64,000 bases of DNA from Ktedonobacterales bacterium (GCA_036557285.1 DATBHW010000003.1:62001-126000), one strand, 5' to 3'; positions 1 to 9,305 are shown, counted from the stretch's first letter. Translations and numbers: made by a program. Notes: generated from the sequence alone by a model not told the origin.

Positions 1-412
1 GCCCTTTGGGGCCATCGCGCACATCCGGGCGAACTTCCATCACCCCAGGAACGGATGACGCCTCGTAGCGCACCAGATCGCGCACGCTCCTGCGCGCCAC
101 CGTCACCTGGCCCAACTCATCGTGAAGCAGCACATACGCGCTCGACGCAGCGCCAGTGCTGCGCCAGGGCGGCAGTTCCATCGCCAGGAAGAGCAAACCA
201 GCCCCCATCAGCAGGGCGCAAACGACCACCACGTTGGTGAAATCCTGGCCGCGCAGCCCGGCAAAGAATTGCCACTGGCCGAGCAGCACGCCCCCAGGAC
301 TCACGGATTCAGGGCGAATAAGATCGCCCATCAGAAGCAGCGCAACGGCTGCGAAGACCACCACCACCAGGCTCAGCAGCAGCAGAATAAAACGATTGAT
401 CGCATTCAACAC
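1..412 (-). CDS. AmaP-like alkaline-shock membrane anchor (3' end outside window)
   Basis: At least 137 codons are visible, and the gene runs off the window start. The N-terminus has a hydrophobic helix at about residues 8-28 and a second at about 56-78, followed by a soluble tail with a VPGV-type motif like that of Asp23 proteins. This two-helix plus short Asp23-like domain layout is that of AmaP, which tethers Asp23/Gls24 proteins to the membrane. The start is inferred to be GTG at 410-412 (next codon TTG), preceded by an AAGAAGG-like site. It is the third gene of a minus-strand operon with two Asp23-type genes, beginning 25 bases after the stop of its neighbour. Family assignment rests on topology and context. 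Confidence 0.6.
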   Translation of the reverse strand, partial: MLNAINRFILLLLSLVVVVFAAVALLLMGDLIRPESVSPGGVLLGQWQFFAGLRGQDFTNVVVVCALLMGAGLLFLAMELPPWRSTGAASSAYVLLHDELGQVTVARRSVRDLVRYEASSVPGVMEVRPDVRDGPKG

Positions 413-437
413 AGCGCCTTCTTTACAGCCGAGATCC

Positions 438-872
438 TCAAGCGAGGTCGTCAATAGATACATCAATGCCAGGCGCCGAGAAAAGCCAGTGGCCGGTCCC
501 TGCTTCGTGGATGGCGGCGCGCACCTGCCCGGCCAGAGCAAGCAGGAAGGGCGTCCCTGGCAGGCGCGCGGCGGAACCGCTGGCGTTCCCTGGCAGCGCG
601 GCGCGCAGGAGGGCTTCACTTGCTATCAGATGGATTTCAATGGCAAACTGACCGGACACAGCGCGGCGCACGACCACGCCGGGCGCCCGGCCCCCCGGCC
701 CATGCGTGGCAACGGTTCCAAAACGCCCCGCGCTCATCCCCTGCACACCCGGCACGCAGCGCACCACCTGAGCAATAACGCGCGCCAGCGTCAGATCGTC
801 CGGCGCTGTTTCAGGCGGCCTAATCATCGAGGCAGCGAGCAGATGAGCTACATCCGCCTGATGGGTGGTCAT
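438..872 (-). CDS. Asp23/Gls24-like protein, divergent
   Basis: 144 residues from ATG at 870-872, chosen over an upstream in-frame ATG because a GGGGGAG site sits about 7 bases before it. The pattern of a VPGVQG start, a beta segment with a GVVVRR-like strand, an amphipathic helix rich in Ala/Leu and a closing IDVSIDDL strand matches the Asp23 fold (V-x-GV, then a strand ending in V-x-V-x-DL). It is more divergent than the neighbouring Asp23 protein and carries a Gly/Pro-rich insertion in the middle. It lies between the canonical Asp23 gene and the AmaP-like anchor, so a role in the same envelope-stress assembly is inferred. Confidence 0.5.
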   Translation of the reverse strand: MTTHQADVAHLLAASMIRPPETAPDDLTLARVIAQVVRCVPGVQGMSAGRFGTVATHGPGGRAPGVVVRRAVSGQFAIEIHLIASEALLRAALPGNASGSAARLPGTPFLLALAGQVRAAIHEAGTGHWLFSAPGIDVSIDDLA

Positions 873-923
873 GCCGTTCTCCCCCTCTTCAGGGGGCCAC
901 GAGGATGACACGTCTTCCCCTCT

Positions 924-1433
924 TTACTGGACACGCGGCTGGGGCTGTGATTGCTCTGACTCCTGCGGGAAGTACAGATCGCTCACGTCAATGTTGACCT
1001 CCTTGACGACCAGGCCGGTCATCGCGGCAATGCGGGCAATCACATTGCGCCGCACCGCGTCGGCCACCTGGGGAATGCTCACCCCGTAGTTGACGATCAT
1101 GCCCATATCAACGGCGGCCTCGCGTTCGCCCACCAGCACATTCACCTTTTGGCCCCGTTGTTCACCGCTCGTGATCCGCGAGGCCAGTCCTGAAGTCATC
1201 CCACCAGGCGCTGCTCGCGCCACGCTGCTGGTGGGCGTCAGGTCATGCACCCCATCAATCTCGCGCGCCGCGATGTCCACAATTTTTGCAACAACAATAT
1301 CCTCGACGGTTGTTTTGCCTTGAGGCGTGGACGCCTCGATGATCGGTCCCGGCGAACTGCCGGACGCAATGCCAAACGGCGTCACCCGGTCAATGGGCCG
1401 GTAATTAGGGGAATTCAAGCGTGTCTCAGACAT
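924..1433 (-). CDS. Asp23/Gls24 family envelope stress response protein
   Basis: 169 residues. The core from about residue 35 to 155 shows the family signature: VAKIVDIAAREIDGVHDL, a Gly-rich loop, VNVLVGEREAAVDMGMIVNYG, and a final strand VKEVNIDVSDLYF. Proteins of this family form a membrane-associated network under the envelope and are induced by alkaline or cell-wall stress. The tail is Gln/Pro-rich and probably disordered. The ATG at 1433 has a GGAGG site 6 bases upstream. First gene of the minus-strand operon with the divergent Asp23-like and AmaP-like genes. The 1434-1593 spacer separates it from a divergently transcribed regulator; no clear minus-strand promoter could be assigned. Confidence 0.85.
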   Translation of the reverse strand: MSETRLNSPNYRPIDRVTPFGIASGSSPGPIIEASTPQGKTTVEDIVVAKIVDIAAREIDGVHDLTPTSSVARAAPGGMTSGLASRITSGEQRGQKVNVLVGEREAAVDMGMIVNYGVSIPQVADAVRRNVIARIAAMTGLVVKEVNIDVSDLYFPQESEQSQPQPRVQ

Positions 1434-1593
1434 AGGAACCTCCGTTTAGCGCGTCATCTGCTGCCAGCGCATTGACTCTTCTAGCCCCAATACCAGGAGC
1501 CTTCTGCGATTACCAAAAGCCTAGCATGCCATTGCGCAGAAGGCATGTATCAAAAGATGTATTATTGCGGGCTGTAACAGCCATTTCCCTCTC

Positions 1594-1622
1594 TTGACTC
1601 TGGTTTTCAGATACGTTACAAT
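1594..1622 (+). promoter_or_regulatory. Sigma70-type promoter for the winged-helix regulator gene
   Basis: TTGACT at 1594-1599 and TACAAT at 1617-1622 with a 17-base spacer, close to consensus. Transcription would begin near 1629, about 30 bases before the chosen start of the downstream gene. Confidence 0.75.
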
Positions 1623-1657
1623 CGTTCTAAAAGTTATGAATGTTCAAGGATAATCTC

Positions 1658-2344
1658 ATGCCTGCCGAGCAAACGGAGGAACGCCGCGACAAGGTGCTGC
1701 CGGAAGACCTTTTCATCATCTCGGACCTGGAGACGCTGAAGGTCGTCACGGACCCGCTGCGCCTGAACATTGTGAATCTGCTGCGCGGCGGCCCACGCAC
1801 CACCAAGGAGCTGGCAAAGGCCCTGCATCTTTCACAGACCAAGCTCTATTACCATATCGGTTTGCTGGAGCAGCATGGGCTGGTGCGCGTCGTGGGGACG
1901 CGCCTGGTTTCCGGTATTCTGGAAAAGCAATATCAAGCCACGGCTTATAAGCTCTCGGTTGATCGGCGGCTCTTTTCGCCCGCGCCCACCTCGGCAGGCT
2001 ACGAAGGATTGGAGGTCTTCCTTTCGGCGGTGCTGGATTACACCCACAGCGACATGATGCGCAGTGTGCGGTCAGGGCTGGCGCATTTCTCGGATGACGC
2101 GCCCCCGGAGCGCAAGCTCAACGTGGGGCGGCGCTGGTTCTGGCTGACCGCCGAGGAAGCGCGTGCGTATCTGGAACGCCTGGAGGCATTGGATGACGAG
2201 TTTCAGCGTCTGCACGACGATGCGCCCCCCGAAGGCGCGCAGTTGTACGAGTTTCTGATGGGCTTCTATCCTACTCATGAGCGCGCCCCCGATGCGGCGC
2301 CACAGCAGATGGGTATTGAGAAGCCAGGCGCCCAAAGACCGTGA
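1658..2344 (+). CDS. ArsR-type winged-helix transcriptional regulator
   Basis: 228 residues from ATG 1658, chosen because CAAGGA sits 7 bases upstream; an in-frame ATG at 1640 lacks such a site. The N-terminal third holds the winged helix: a VTDPLRLNIVNLL helix, TTKELAKALHLS, then a recognition helix QTKLYYHIGLLEQHGLV followed by the wing. The remainder is an alpha-helical domain of unknown ligand. Regulators of this type often sit beside an MFS transporter, and here the next gene is a transporter remnant. It may therefore now have no intact local target. Confidence 0.8.
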   Translation: MPAEQTEERRDKVLPEDLFIISDLETLKVVTDPLRLNIVNLLRGGPRTTKELAKALHLSQTKLYYHIGLLEQHGLVRVVGTRLVSGILEKQYQATAYKLSVDRRLFSPAPTSAGYEGLEVFLSAVLDYTHSDMMRSVRSGLAHFSDDAPPERKLNVGRRWFWLTAEEARAYLERLEALDDEFQRLHDDAPPEGAQLYEFLMGFYPTHERAPDAAPQQMGIEKPGAQRP

Positions 2345-2360
2345 GTACGCGCCCCTTTGG

Positions 2361-2421
2361 GGCGTAGTCTCCTATGGGGTGTTGTCTATCTCAAAAAGGC
2401 GTAGTCTCCTGTGGGATGTTG
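2361..2421 (+). repeat. Pair of 24-bp near-identical direct repeats
   Basis: Copies at 2361-2384 and 2398-2421 begin GGCGTAGTCTCCT and differ at two of 24 bases, 37 bases start to start. They lie between the winged-helix regulator and the MFS remnant, directly before the remnant's ribosome binding site. They could be operator sites for the regulator or a local duplication; no inverted symmetry was seen. Confidence 0.6.
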
Positions 2422-2455
2422 GTATTTTCTATGGTATCCTCTAAAGGAGCCGTTC

Positions 2456-3043
2456 GTGTTCACCTTCACCAGCGCCCCGGCGCCCGCCCGCAAGTTGGAT
2501 ACCGATTTCTGGAAGCTTCTGACCGGCGAGACGATCTCCAATCTAGGGAGGTCCTTTACCCTCTTCGCGCTGCCGCTGCTAGCCGGACCATTGCGCAAAC
2601 GCTGGTCTTTTAGTACAGTGGCCCTGGGCGCGCTGATGCTCAGCGGAGGGCTGACGGTGCTGTTCTCGCTGACATCCTGGTATTGGGCCGCCATGCCGCT
2701 CTGGGCGCTGATCGCTGGCCTAGGCATTCTCTTTAATATTAACACCGGCAGTCTGCGCCAGGCGATTGTCCCCAACGAGTTACTTGGGCGCGTCATCAGC
2801 ATTGCAGGGGTGTTGGCCTGGTCAGCCATTCCGATGGGTACGTTCCTGGGCGGGCTGGCAATTGAATGGACCAGAAATGTCGTCCTGGTCTATGGAGTCA
2901 TTGGCGTTTTGACGATGATCATTCCCATCTGCTTTGCTTTTACCGCGCTGGGCCGCGCCGAGCACTATCTGCCGCGCGACGAGGCGAAAGCAGAACCAGA
3001 AGCGCCCATCCTGGTCCTGGAGGGCGAAATTGCCGCCACGTAG
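2456..3043 (+). pseudogene. MFS transporter remnant with internal deletion
   Basis: 195 residues from GTG 2456, which has AAAGGAG six bases upstream. Residues 1 to about 35 match the start of an MFS transporter (DFWKLLTGETISNLG then the first half of helix 1). The sequence then jumps at about LPLL/AGPLRKRW into what is normally the cytoplasmic edge of the C-terminal half, followed by four membrane helices and a normal C-terminus. Family members are usually about 400-430 residues, so roughly half the protein, most of the N-terminal six-helix bundle, is missing while the frame is kept. It cannot form a normal 12-helix carrier and is probably inactive, although translation signals remain. The preceding regulator was probably its partner. 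Confidence 0.7.
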
Positions 3044-3089
3044 ACACATCTGTATCGAGGTTCTACCTATCACGAGGAGGCCGCTATCT

Positions 3090-3605
3090 ATGGCTGTGCT
3101 TCATTTTCGGCAGGGGCGCCTGTATCGGCATCGCCAGCCCCGGCGGCCCTTCTCCCTGGCGGTGCGCGGCTGCTGGAACCAACCTGATCCTTTCGGCCTG
3201 GCAACCGCGATACTGTTGACTGGCATCGGCCTGGCCTTTCTGGCGGGTTTTGTGGGGATGGAGTTTGTACAGGGCGCTCCCGCAGACTTCCCACTCCTAT
3301 TTTTGGGCTTCCCGTTTCTGGTCTTCGGGGGAATGCTGCTGCTGCTGATCCTGATCGAGTTCATTTACCGCCGACTCAAGCGCATCCAGAGCCACTGCGG
3401 GCGCTGTCGGTTCTATCAGGCGTTGGATGCAGGGTACGGGCTGGGTCGCTGTCGCGCAGACCCGCGCGAAGCCGTGGTGCATCGCACGTATGGCTGCTCG
3501 TTCTTCGACTATTCGGAGCGAGCAATGGTCCGTGACCGCTTTGCCCAGCAGGCCGAGATCGCCGCGCGCCGTCGTGGGAACGACAGCATCCAATCACCCA
3601 TATAG
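3090..3605 (+). CDS. Small membrane protein of unknown function
   Basis: 171 residues from ATG 3090, with GAGGAGG nine bases upstream. An N-terminal basic stretch (HFRQGRLYRHRQPRRP) precedes two membrane helices at about residues 40-62 and 72-96. A cytoplasmic tail follows that contains several cysteines (CGRCRFY, GRCRAD, YGCSFFDY). The Cys pattern is reminiscent of a small metal site, but no known domain was recognised. It lies 46 bases after the MFS remnant on the same strand and could share its transcript. Confidence 0.65.
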   Translation: MAVLHFRQGRLYRHRQPRRPFSLAVRGCWNQPDPFGLATAILLTGIGLAFLAGFVGMEFVQGAPADFPLLFLGFPFLVFGGMLLLLILIEFIYRRLKRIQSHCGRCRFYQALDAGYGLGRCRADPREAVVHRTYGCSFFDYSERAMVRDRFAQQAEIAARRRGNDSIQSPI

Positions 3606-3640
3606 ACAACCAACGCACCGCCTCTCTAGAGGGGACGAAG

Positions 3641-3673
3641 CCTGTTCCGCTATCTTGTGGAACAGGCTATAAT
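3641..3673 (+). promoter_or_regulatory. Promoter with inverted repeat over the -35 region
   Basis: TATAAT at 3668-3673 is a consensus -10. The expected -35 position lies inside an 8-bp perfect inverted repeat, CCTGTTCC at 3641-3648 and GGAACAGG at 3659-3666, separated by 10 bases. It may be an operator covering the promoter of the large propeller gene. A terminator for the upstream gene is less likely because no T-tract follows. Confidence 0.5.
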
Positions 3674-3714
3674 ACACATCCGTATATCTCAATGTGAAAG
3701 GGCGCTTTAAGGAC

Positions 3715-6700
3715 ATGAGCAGCGTACATGATGGAACCCACAGTGACCACCCTTCTCACGCGGCGGCTGAAGCGGTGATACATCCCGCTTTGCTGCGTTC
3801 GTTGGAGTGGCGTCTGGTTGGCCCCTATCGCGGGGGCCGCGTCGTGGCCGTAGCCGGAGACCCCGTTCATTCCCAGGTGTTTTATTTCGGCTCGACGGGA
3901 GGCGGCATCTGGAAGACGACTGATGGCGGGCGCTATTGGGAAAACGTCTCCGATGGCTTTTTCAAGCGCGCTTCGGTGGGCGCGCTGGCCGTCGCGGAAT
4001 CGGACCCCAACGTCCTCTATGTGGGCATGGGCGAGACGACGATTCGCGGCAACGTTTCGCATGGCGATGGCGTCTATAAGTCCACCGATGGCGGCCAGAC
4101 CTGGGCGCATCTTGGCCTGGCAGACACGCGCAATATCGCCAAAATACGCATCCATCCGCAGAACCCTGATCTGGTCTATGTAGCGGCGCTGGGGCACGCG
4201 CATGGCCCCAACGCAGAGCGCGGCGTCTATCGCTCGCGCGACGGGGGCAAGACCTGGGAGCGGATCCTCTTCCGCAGTGAGAACGCTGGCGCGATTGATC
4301 TGGCGATGGACCCAAACAACCCGCGTATCCTCTATGCCGCCTTCTGGGAAGCCAGACGCATGCCGCATCAGCTTATCAGCGGCGGCGAGGGCAGCGGCCT
4401 TTTTAAATCCACTGATGGGGGCGACACCTGGACCGAGATGAGCCGCAACAAGGGTCTGCCCAAAGGGCAGCTCGGCAAGATTGGCGTGGCCGTTTCGCCC
4501 GCCAAAGAGGGGCGGGTCTGGGCGCTGATCGAGGCCGAGGATGGGGCTGTTTTTCGCTCGGATGATGGCGGTCAGACCTGGGAGAAGCTGTCCGAGGAGC
4601 GCAACCTGCGCGCCCGCGCCTGGTATTACATGCACATTTACGCTGACCCACAGGACGCCGAAACGCTCTGGGTCTTGAACGTGCGCTGCTGGAAATCTAT
4701 TGACGGCGGCAAGAACTTCTTCGAGGTGCAGGTTCCACACGGCGACAACCATGACCTCTGGATTGACCCGCGCAACCCGCTGCGCATGATCAACGGCAAC
4801 GATGGCGGCGCGTGCGTCTCCTTTAACGGTTCTGAGTCCTGGTCTTCGATCTATAACCAGCCAACAGCGGAGTTTTATCACGTTACCACCGATAACCAGA
4901 CGCCTTATCGCGTGTATGGCGCGCAGCAGGATAACTCAACCTTGAGCGTCCCCAGCCGCTCGTCCTATGGCGCGATCATCGAGGCTGAGTATCTGGAGAT
5001 TGGCGGCGGTGAAAGCGGGTATATCGCGGTGCGGCCCGATGACCCCAACATCATCTTCGCCGGAAACTATCAAGGCTATCTGACGCGCCATGATCGCCGG
5101 ACCCACCACGAGCGCAACATCATGGTCTGGCCCCAGGCGGCGAGCGGCCTGGGCGCAAAGGACATGAAGTATCGCTTCCAGTGGACCTATCCCATCCTGC
5201 TGTCGCCGCACGACCCCAACGTCCTCTATGTCACCGGCAACCATGTATTCCGCTCGACAGATGAGGGCAGCAGTTGGGAGGTGATCAGCCCGGATTTGAC
5301 ACGCAACGATGTTTCACGGCAGGAAGCCTCTGGCGGCCCGATTACCAAAGACAACACCGGCGCGGAATATTACTGCACGATCTTCGCCTTTGCCGAATCG
5401 AAGCTTGAGCGCGGGCTGTTCTGGGCTGGCTCCGATGATGGGCTGGTGCATGTCTCCCGCGACGGCGGCCAGCACTGGGAGAACGTGACGCCAGGCGATT
5501 TGCCGGAATGGGCGCTGATCAGCATCATCGAGCCGTCGCCCCACGATCCGGCCACCGCCTATATGGCGGCGACGCGCTACAAGCTGGACGATTTCCAGCC
5601 ATACCTGTACAAGACCAATGACTACGGCAAGACCTGGACGAAGATCACATCTGGTATTGCCGAAAACGAGTTTACGCGAGCCATCCGCGAAGACCCGCAG
5701 CGGCGTGGCCTGCTCTACGCCGGAACCGAAACTGGCATGCGGGTCTCCTTTGATGACGGCGCGCACTGGCAGTCGTTACAGTTGAACCTGCCCACTGTGC
5801 CTATTCACGATCTCGTGATTCACGAGGACGATCTGGTGGTAGCGACACATGGGCGCTCCTTCTGGATTCTGGATGATGTGACGCCGCTGCGCCAGGTCGC
5901 TGCCAGCATGGCCGACGATACGGCGCATCTCTTCAAGCCGCGCCCGACGCTGCGCTTTTTGCCCAGGCTTGGCTTTGGGTCTGATGCGCCAACCGGCAAA
6001 AGCTATCGGTTTGGGGGCGCCTGGATGATCACCACGCGCCAGGTGGAGAAGCCGGGCGGGGCCAAGGTTTCCAAGCCGTTGGACGCCGGGGAGAACCCGC
6101 CTACCGGGGTCATCGTGAACTACTATCTCAAGGAGAAGCCAGAAGGGGAGATCAAGCTGACCTTCCTCACCGCCGACGGCCAGGAGATCAGAAGCTTTTC
6201 CAGCGAGGAGGCAGAAGAAGGGCCAGCCAATGGCAAGAATGGCGAATACATGGCTGTTGACACGGAGGAAGAGGAGAAGAAGAAAGAGCCGCGCGCGCCC
6301 AAGGAAGCCGGAGCCAATCGCTTTGTCTGGAATATGCGCTATCCCGATACCCGCAAGGTGGCGGGGTATGTCGCCTCGGAGGCGGCGCTGGCCGGACCAG
6401 TCGTGCCGCCGGGGATGTATGCTGTGCGCCTGACCGTTGGCGATGCCTCCTATACTGAATCGTTTGAGATCGTGCCTGACCCGCGCCTGGCAGCCAGTCA
6501 GGAGGACTATCAGGCGCAGTTCGAGCTGCTGCTCCAGATTCAGTCCCGGCTTTCGCAGACCCACGATATGATCCAGACCCTCAGAACGCTGCGGAAGCAG
6601 GTCGAAGAGTGGGAGCGTAAGACCAGGGGACAGGAGACAGCCGAAGCGATCAGGGAAGAGGCCCGGCTGCTGAAGGAGAAGCTGACGGCGCTGGAGGAGG

Positions 6701-6972
6701 AGTTGATCCAGACGAAGGCCAAGACGCGCCAGGACACGCTGAATTACCCGATCAGATTCAACGCGCACCTGGCGTTCCTGGGCATGGCCGTGAGCAGCGC
6801 CGAGGCCGCGCCAACCCAATCATCCCGTGAACTGTTTGCGGAGCTTGCGGCGCGCGTCGAAGCCTATCAGCAGCGCCTGCAAGAACTCATTGCTACGGAC
6901 GTAGCCGCATTCAACGCGCGCGTCCGTGACTTGCAGACACCCGCGCTCGTGCCTCCGCCGAGCCGCGCCTGA
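3715..6972 (+). CDS. BNR/Asp-box beta-propeller protein with C-terminal coiled coil
   Basis: About 1085 residues. At least eight Asp-box motifs (S/T-x-D-x-G-x-T/S-W, such as STDGGQTW, SRDGGKTW, STDEGSSW and TNDYGKTW) are spread over the first 700 residues, indicating one or two BNR/sortilin-like propellers. A beta-sandwich-like segment with an acidic Glu/Lys-rich linker follows at about 770-890. A helical region at about 930-1030 (RTLRKQVEEWERKTRG, EEARLLKEKLTALEEEL) is likely coiled coil. No signal peptide is visible. Proteins of this family are often annotated as glycosyl hydrolases or sialidase-like, but catalytic residues were not identified, so no reaction is claimed. The start is uncertain: in-frame GTG at 3694 is also possible. 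Confidence 0.7.
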   Translation: MSSVHDGTHSDHPSHAAAEAVIHPALLRSLEWRLVGPYRGGRVVAVAGDPVHSQVFYFGSTGGGIWKTTDGGRYWENVSDGFFKRASVGALAVAESDPNVLYVGMGETTIRGNVSHGDGVYKSTDGGQTWAHLGLADTRNIAKIRIHPQNPDLVYVAALGHAHGPNAERGVYRSRDGGKTWERILFRSENAGAIDLAMDPNNPRILYAAFWEARRMPHQLISGGEGSGLFKSTDGGDTWTEMSRNKGLPKGQLGKIGVAVSPAKEGRVWALIEAEDGAVFRSDDGGQTWEKLSEERNLRARAWYYMHIYADPQDAETLWVLNVRCWKSIDGGKNFFEVQVPHGDNHDLWIDPRNPLRMINGNDGGACVSFNGSESWSSIYNQPTAEFYHVTTDNQTPYRVYGAQQDNSTLSVPSRSSYGAIIEAEYLEIGGGESGYIAVRPDDPNIIFAGNYQGYLTRHDRRTHHERNIMVWPQAASGLGAKDMKYRFQWTYPILLSPHDPNVLYVTGNHVFRSTDEGSSWEVISPDLTRNDVSRQEASGGPITKDNTGAEYYCTIFAFAESKLERGLFWAGSDDGLVHVSRDGGQHWENVTPGDLPEWALISIIEPSPHDPATAYMAATRYKLDDFQPYLYKTNDYGKTWTKITSGIAENEFTRAIREDPQRRGLLYAGTETGMRVSFDDGAHWQSLQLNLPTVPIHDLVIHEDDLVVATHGRSFWILDDVTPLRQVAASMADDTAHLFKPRPTLRFLPRLGFGSDAPTGKSYRFGGAWMITTRQVEKPGGAKVSKPLDAGENPPTGVIVNYYLKEKPEGEIKLTFLTADGQEIRSFSSEEAEEGPANGKNGEYMAVDTEEEEKKKEPRAPKEAGANRFVWNMRYPDTRKVAGYVASEAALAGPVVPPGMYAVRLTVGDASYTESFEIVPDPRLAASQEDYQAQFELLLQIQSRLSQTHDMIQTLRTLRKQVEEWERKTRGQETAEAIREEARLLKEKLTALEEELIQTKAKTRQDTLNYPIRFNAHLAFLGMAVSSAEAAPTQSSRELFAELAARVEAYQQRLQELIATDVAAFNARVRDLQTPALVPPPSRA

Positions 6973-6989
6973 TGCTTATACCACACCCC

Positions 6990-7075
6990 CCACCCGCCGC
7001 CAGGGACGGCGGCGGTACACGCGACGGCCTTCTGCGTGTACCGCCAGCCTCCGTGCTGGCGCGGGCGGGGTGGGG
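6990..7075. repeat. Dispersed GC-rich palindromic element
   Basis: Contains a perfect 12-bp inverted repeat, GGCGGTACACGC at 7011-7022 and GCGTGTACCGCC at 7034-7045, within a wider imperfect palindrome. It belongs to the GTACCGCCGCC variant of the repeat family seen at about ten places in the window. It sits between two convergent genes, where the hairpin could also end transcription. Confidence 0.6.
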
Positions 7076-7092
7076 TGGCGTTGGGCCGATGG

Positions 7093-8151
7093 TTAGTCGC
7101 TCTGAAGAGGCGCCTTTACCTGATCGGAGAAGTGGCAGGCGGCAAAATGACCCGCGCCGGTTTTGTCCTCGAAGGGCGGTTCGACCTCGCGGCAGATCGC
7201 CTGCGCCAGCGGGCAGCGCGTGTGGAAGCGGCAGCCCCTGGGGAGATTGACCGGGCTGGGCAGGTCTCCGGCGAGGATCACCCGCTGGCGGTTTTTTTCC
7301 ACTTTCGGGTCGGGAATGGGGACCGCCGAAAGCAGCGCCTGGGTATAGGGATGTTTGGGCCTCCGATAAATCTCGTCCCGATCCGCCAGCTCCATAATCT
7401 TGCCCAGATACATCACAGCAATTTGATCGGCGACATGGCGCACGACACTCAAATCATGTGAGACGAAGAGATAGGTGAGGCCAAGCTGCCGTTGCAGACG
7501 CTGCATCAGGTTCAGAATCTGCGCGCGAATCGAGACATCCAGCGCGGAAACCGGCTCGTCCGCGATGAGGAACTCCGGGTTGATGCTAATGGCGCGGGCA
7601 ATGACGATACGCTGGCGCTGGCCGCCGCTGAACTCGTGGGGATAGCGATCATAAAAGGCCGGATTGAGGCCGACGAGTTCAAGCAGTTCTTCGGTGCGCG
7701 CGCGCGCCTGGCGGCTGGTGCCGATACGGTGAATCCGCATTGGCTCGTCAATCAGTGAGCCAATCGAGAAGCGCGGGTTGAGCGAGGCGAAGGGGTCTTG
7801 AAAGACCATCTGCACCTTGCGCCGAACCTGACGCAGATCATTGCCAGCGACCTGGCTGAGATCAACGCCATCCATCAGGATAGAGCCACGTGTGGGCTTA
7901 TAGAGGCGAACAATGCAGCGTCCAATCGTCGTTTTGCCGGAGCCGCTTTCGCCGACCAGGCCCAACGTGCTGCCTCGCCGGATAGAGAAGCTCACCCCAT
8001 CAATGGCATGGATATAGCCATGCGTGCGCTGGATAATCAGCCCCGATGTCAGGGGGAAGTACATCGCCAGATCATTGACCGTGAGCAGCGTATCGCTGCG
8101 CGGTGTGGGTATGCCCTCTGCGACACTGGTCTGCTGTACAGATTCACTCAT
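7093..8151 (-). CDS. oppF: Oligopeptide ABC transporter ATP-binding protein (OppF/DppF type)
   Basis: 352 residues from ATG 8149-8151. Walker [10 protein letters not shown], the Q-loop region [11 protein letters not shown], the signature FSGGQRQRI and Walker [13 protein letters not shown] are all present. The Cys-rich C-terminal oligopeptide-transporter extension contains [15 protein letters not shown] long in-frame extension upstream was rejected because it overlaps the previous gene and an AGAGGA site lies just before this ATG. Last gene of the minus-strand order substrate-binding protein, permease, permease, ATPase, ATPase; 19 bases follow its partner ATPase. With the other subunits it would import peptides or related solutes. 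Confidence 0.92.
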   Translation of the reverse strand: MSESVQQTSVAEGIPTPRSDTLLTVNDLAMYFPLTSGLIIQRTHGYIHAIDGVSFSIRRGSTLGLVGESGSGKTTIGRCIVRLYKPTRGSILMDGVDLSQVAGNDLRQVRRKVQMVFQDPFASLNPRFSIGSLIDEPMRIHRIGTSRQARARTEELLELVGLNPAFYDRYPHEFSGGQRQRIVIARAISINPEFLIADEPVSALDVSIRAQILNLMQRLQRQLGLTYLFVSHDLSVVRHVADQIAVMYLGKIMELADRDEIYRRPKHPYTQALLSAVPIPDPKVEKNRQRVILAGDLPSPVNLPRGCRFHTRCPLAQAICREVEPPFEDKTGAGHFAACHFSDQVKAPLQSD

Positions 8152-8170
8152 CGCATCCTCTTCTCCTGGG

Positions 8171-9286
8171 TTAGTTGGCTGCCGTTTGCTCATCCGGGTT
8201 AGAGGCGATTTGCCCATCTGAACCGGCTGCAACAATGGCCTGGGCAGTCGCGTCGAGCATCGCCAGGCGGCGGGCGCGTGCCTCGCGCCGGGCAGCAGCG
8301 CGCTGCTGGTCGGCTGGTTCATTGATATTGTACCAGCAGGCCGTGACATGGTTATTGCCAACCGAGCGCAGTGGCGGCGGAGCTTTGCACTGATTGGTGG
8401 CAAAGAGGCAGCGCGGCGCGAACGGACACCCCTCCGGTGGGTGCAGGAGATCGGGTGGCGCGCCCTCGATGGGAGTCAGTTCCTCCTGTCGCTCTTCATC
8501 AAGGCGGGGAACAGATGCCAGTAATCCCAGCGTGTAGGGATGGCGAGGATTGGCAAAAAGTTCATCGGTGGACGCCACCTCGACCACATGGCCGGCATAC
8601 ATGACGACCACGCGATCAGTCATCCCGGCCACGACACCCAGGTCATGGGTAATCAGCATGACGGCGCTGTTATACTCCGAGCCTATCGAGTCGATCAGTT
8701 CCAGGATTTGCGCCTGCACCGTGACATCCAGCGCGGTGGTGGGTTCGTCAGCGATGATAAGTTGGGGACGGCAGGCCAGCGCAATCGCAATCATCACGCG
8801 CTGGCGCATGCCGCCGCTGAACTGGTGGGGATACGAATTGAGACGCCGCTCTGCCTCTGGAATGCCGACCTCGCGCAGCAGTTCAATGGCGCGCCGTCTG
8901 GCCTGCTGGTTATCCAGGCCCAGATGCAGTTTCAAGCCCTCGGCAATCTGGTAGCCGATAGTCAGCACCGGATTCAGGGAAGTCAACGGGTCTTGAAAGA
9001 TCATGCCGATCTGTTTGCCCCGGATTTTGCGCATGGTGCTTTCGGAGAGTTCCAGCAGGTCTTGTTCGCCAAAGATGATGCTGCCATCGAGCGTCTCACC
9101 GGGCGGGGAGGGAATAAGGCGCATGATGGAGAGCGCCGTGACGCTTTTGCCACAGCCGCTCTCCCCGACGATGCCGAGCTTTTCGCCTTCGTTGATGCTG
9201 AAGCTGACGCCATCCACAGCATGCACCCATCCCTCACGGGTTCTGAAGTACGTCTTCAGGTTGCTGATCTCAAGCAACTTCCCCAC
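8171..9286 (-). CDS. oppD: Oligopeptide ABC transporter ATP-binding protein (OppD/DppD type)
   Basis: 371 residues from GTG 9284-9286, selected because AAGGAG lies nine bases upstream and the longer reading would run 47 bases into the permease gene. Walker A GESGCGKSVT, signature FSGGMRQRV and Walker B LIIADEPTTALD are intact. The C-terminal region has the Cys-containing oligopeptide-binding extension (CPFAPRCLFATNQC). An Ala/Arg-rich tail of about 40 residues after this domain is longer than usual. It pairs with the downstream OppF-type ATPase in the cytoplasmic engine of the importer. Confidence 0.92.
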   Translation of the reverse strand: MGKLLEISNLKTYFRTREGWVHAVDGVSFSINEGEKLGIVGESGCGKSVTALSIMRLIPSPPGETLDGSIIFGEQDLLELSESTMRKIRGKQIGMIFQDPLTSLNPVLTIGYQIAEGLKLHLGLDNQQARRRAIELLREVGIPEAERRLNSYPHQFSGGMRQRVMIAIALACRPQLIIADEPTTALDVTVQAQILELIDSIGSEYNSAVMLITHDLGVVAGMTDRVVVMYAGHVVEVASTDELFANPRHPYTLGLLASVPRLDEERQEELTPIEGAPPDLLHPPEGCPFAPRCLFATNQCKAPPPLRSVGNNHVTACWYNINEPADQQRAAARREARARRLAMLDATAQAIVAAGSDGQIASNPDEQTAAN

Positions 9287-9305
9287 AGTCAGCGTCTCCT
9301 TCCCA

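Noticed and set aside
3667-4881. 404-codon minus-strand open frame
   Set aside because: Antisense to the BNR propeller gene, which has regular Asp-box motifs in its own frame.
5776-6819. 347-codon minus-strand open frame
   Set aside because: Antisense to the C-terminal part of the BNR protein; no recognisable features.
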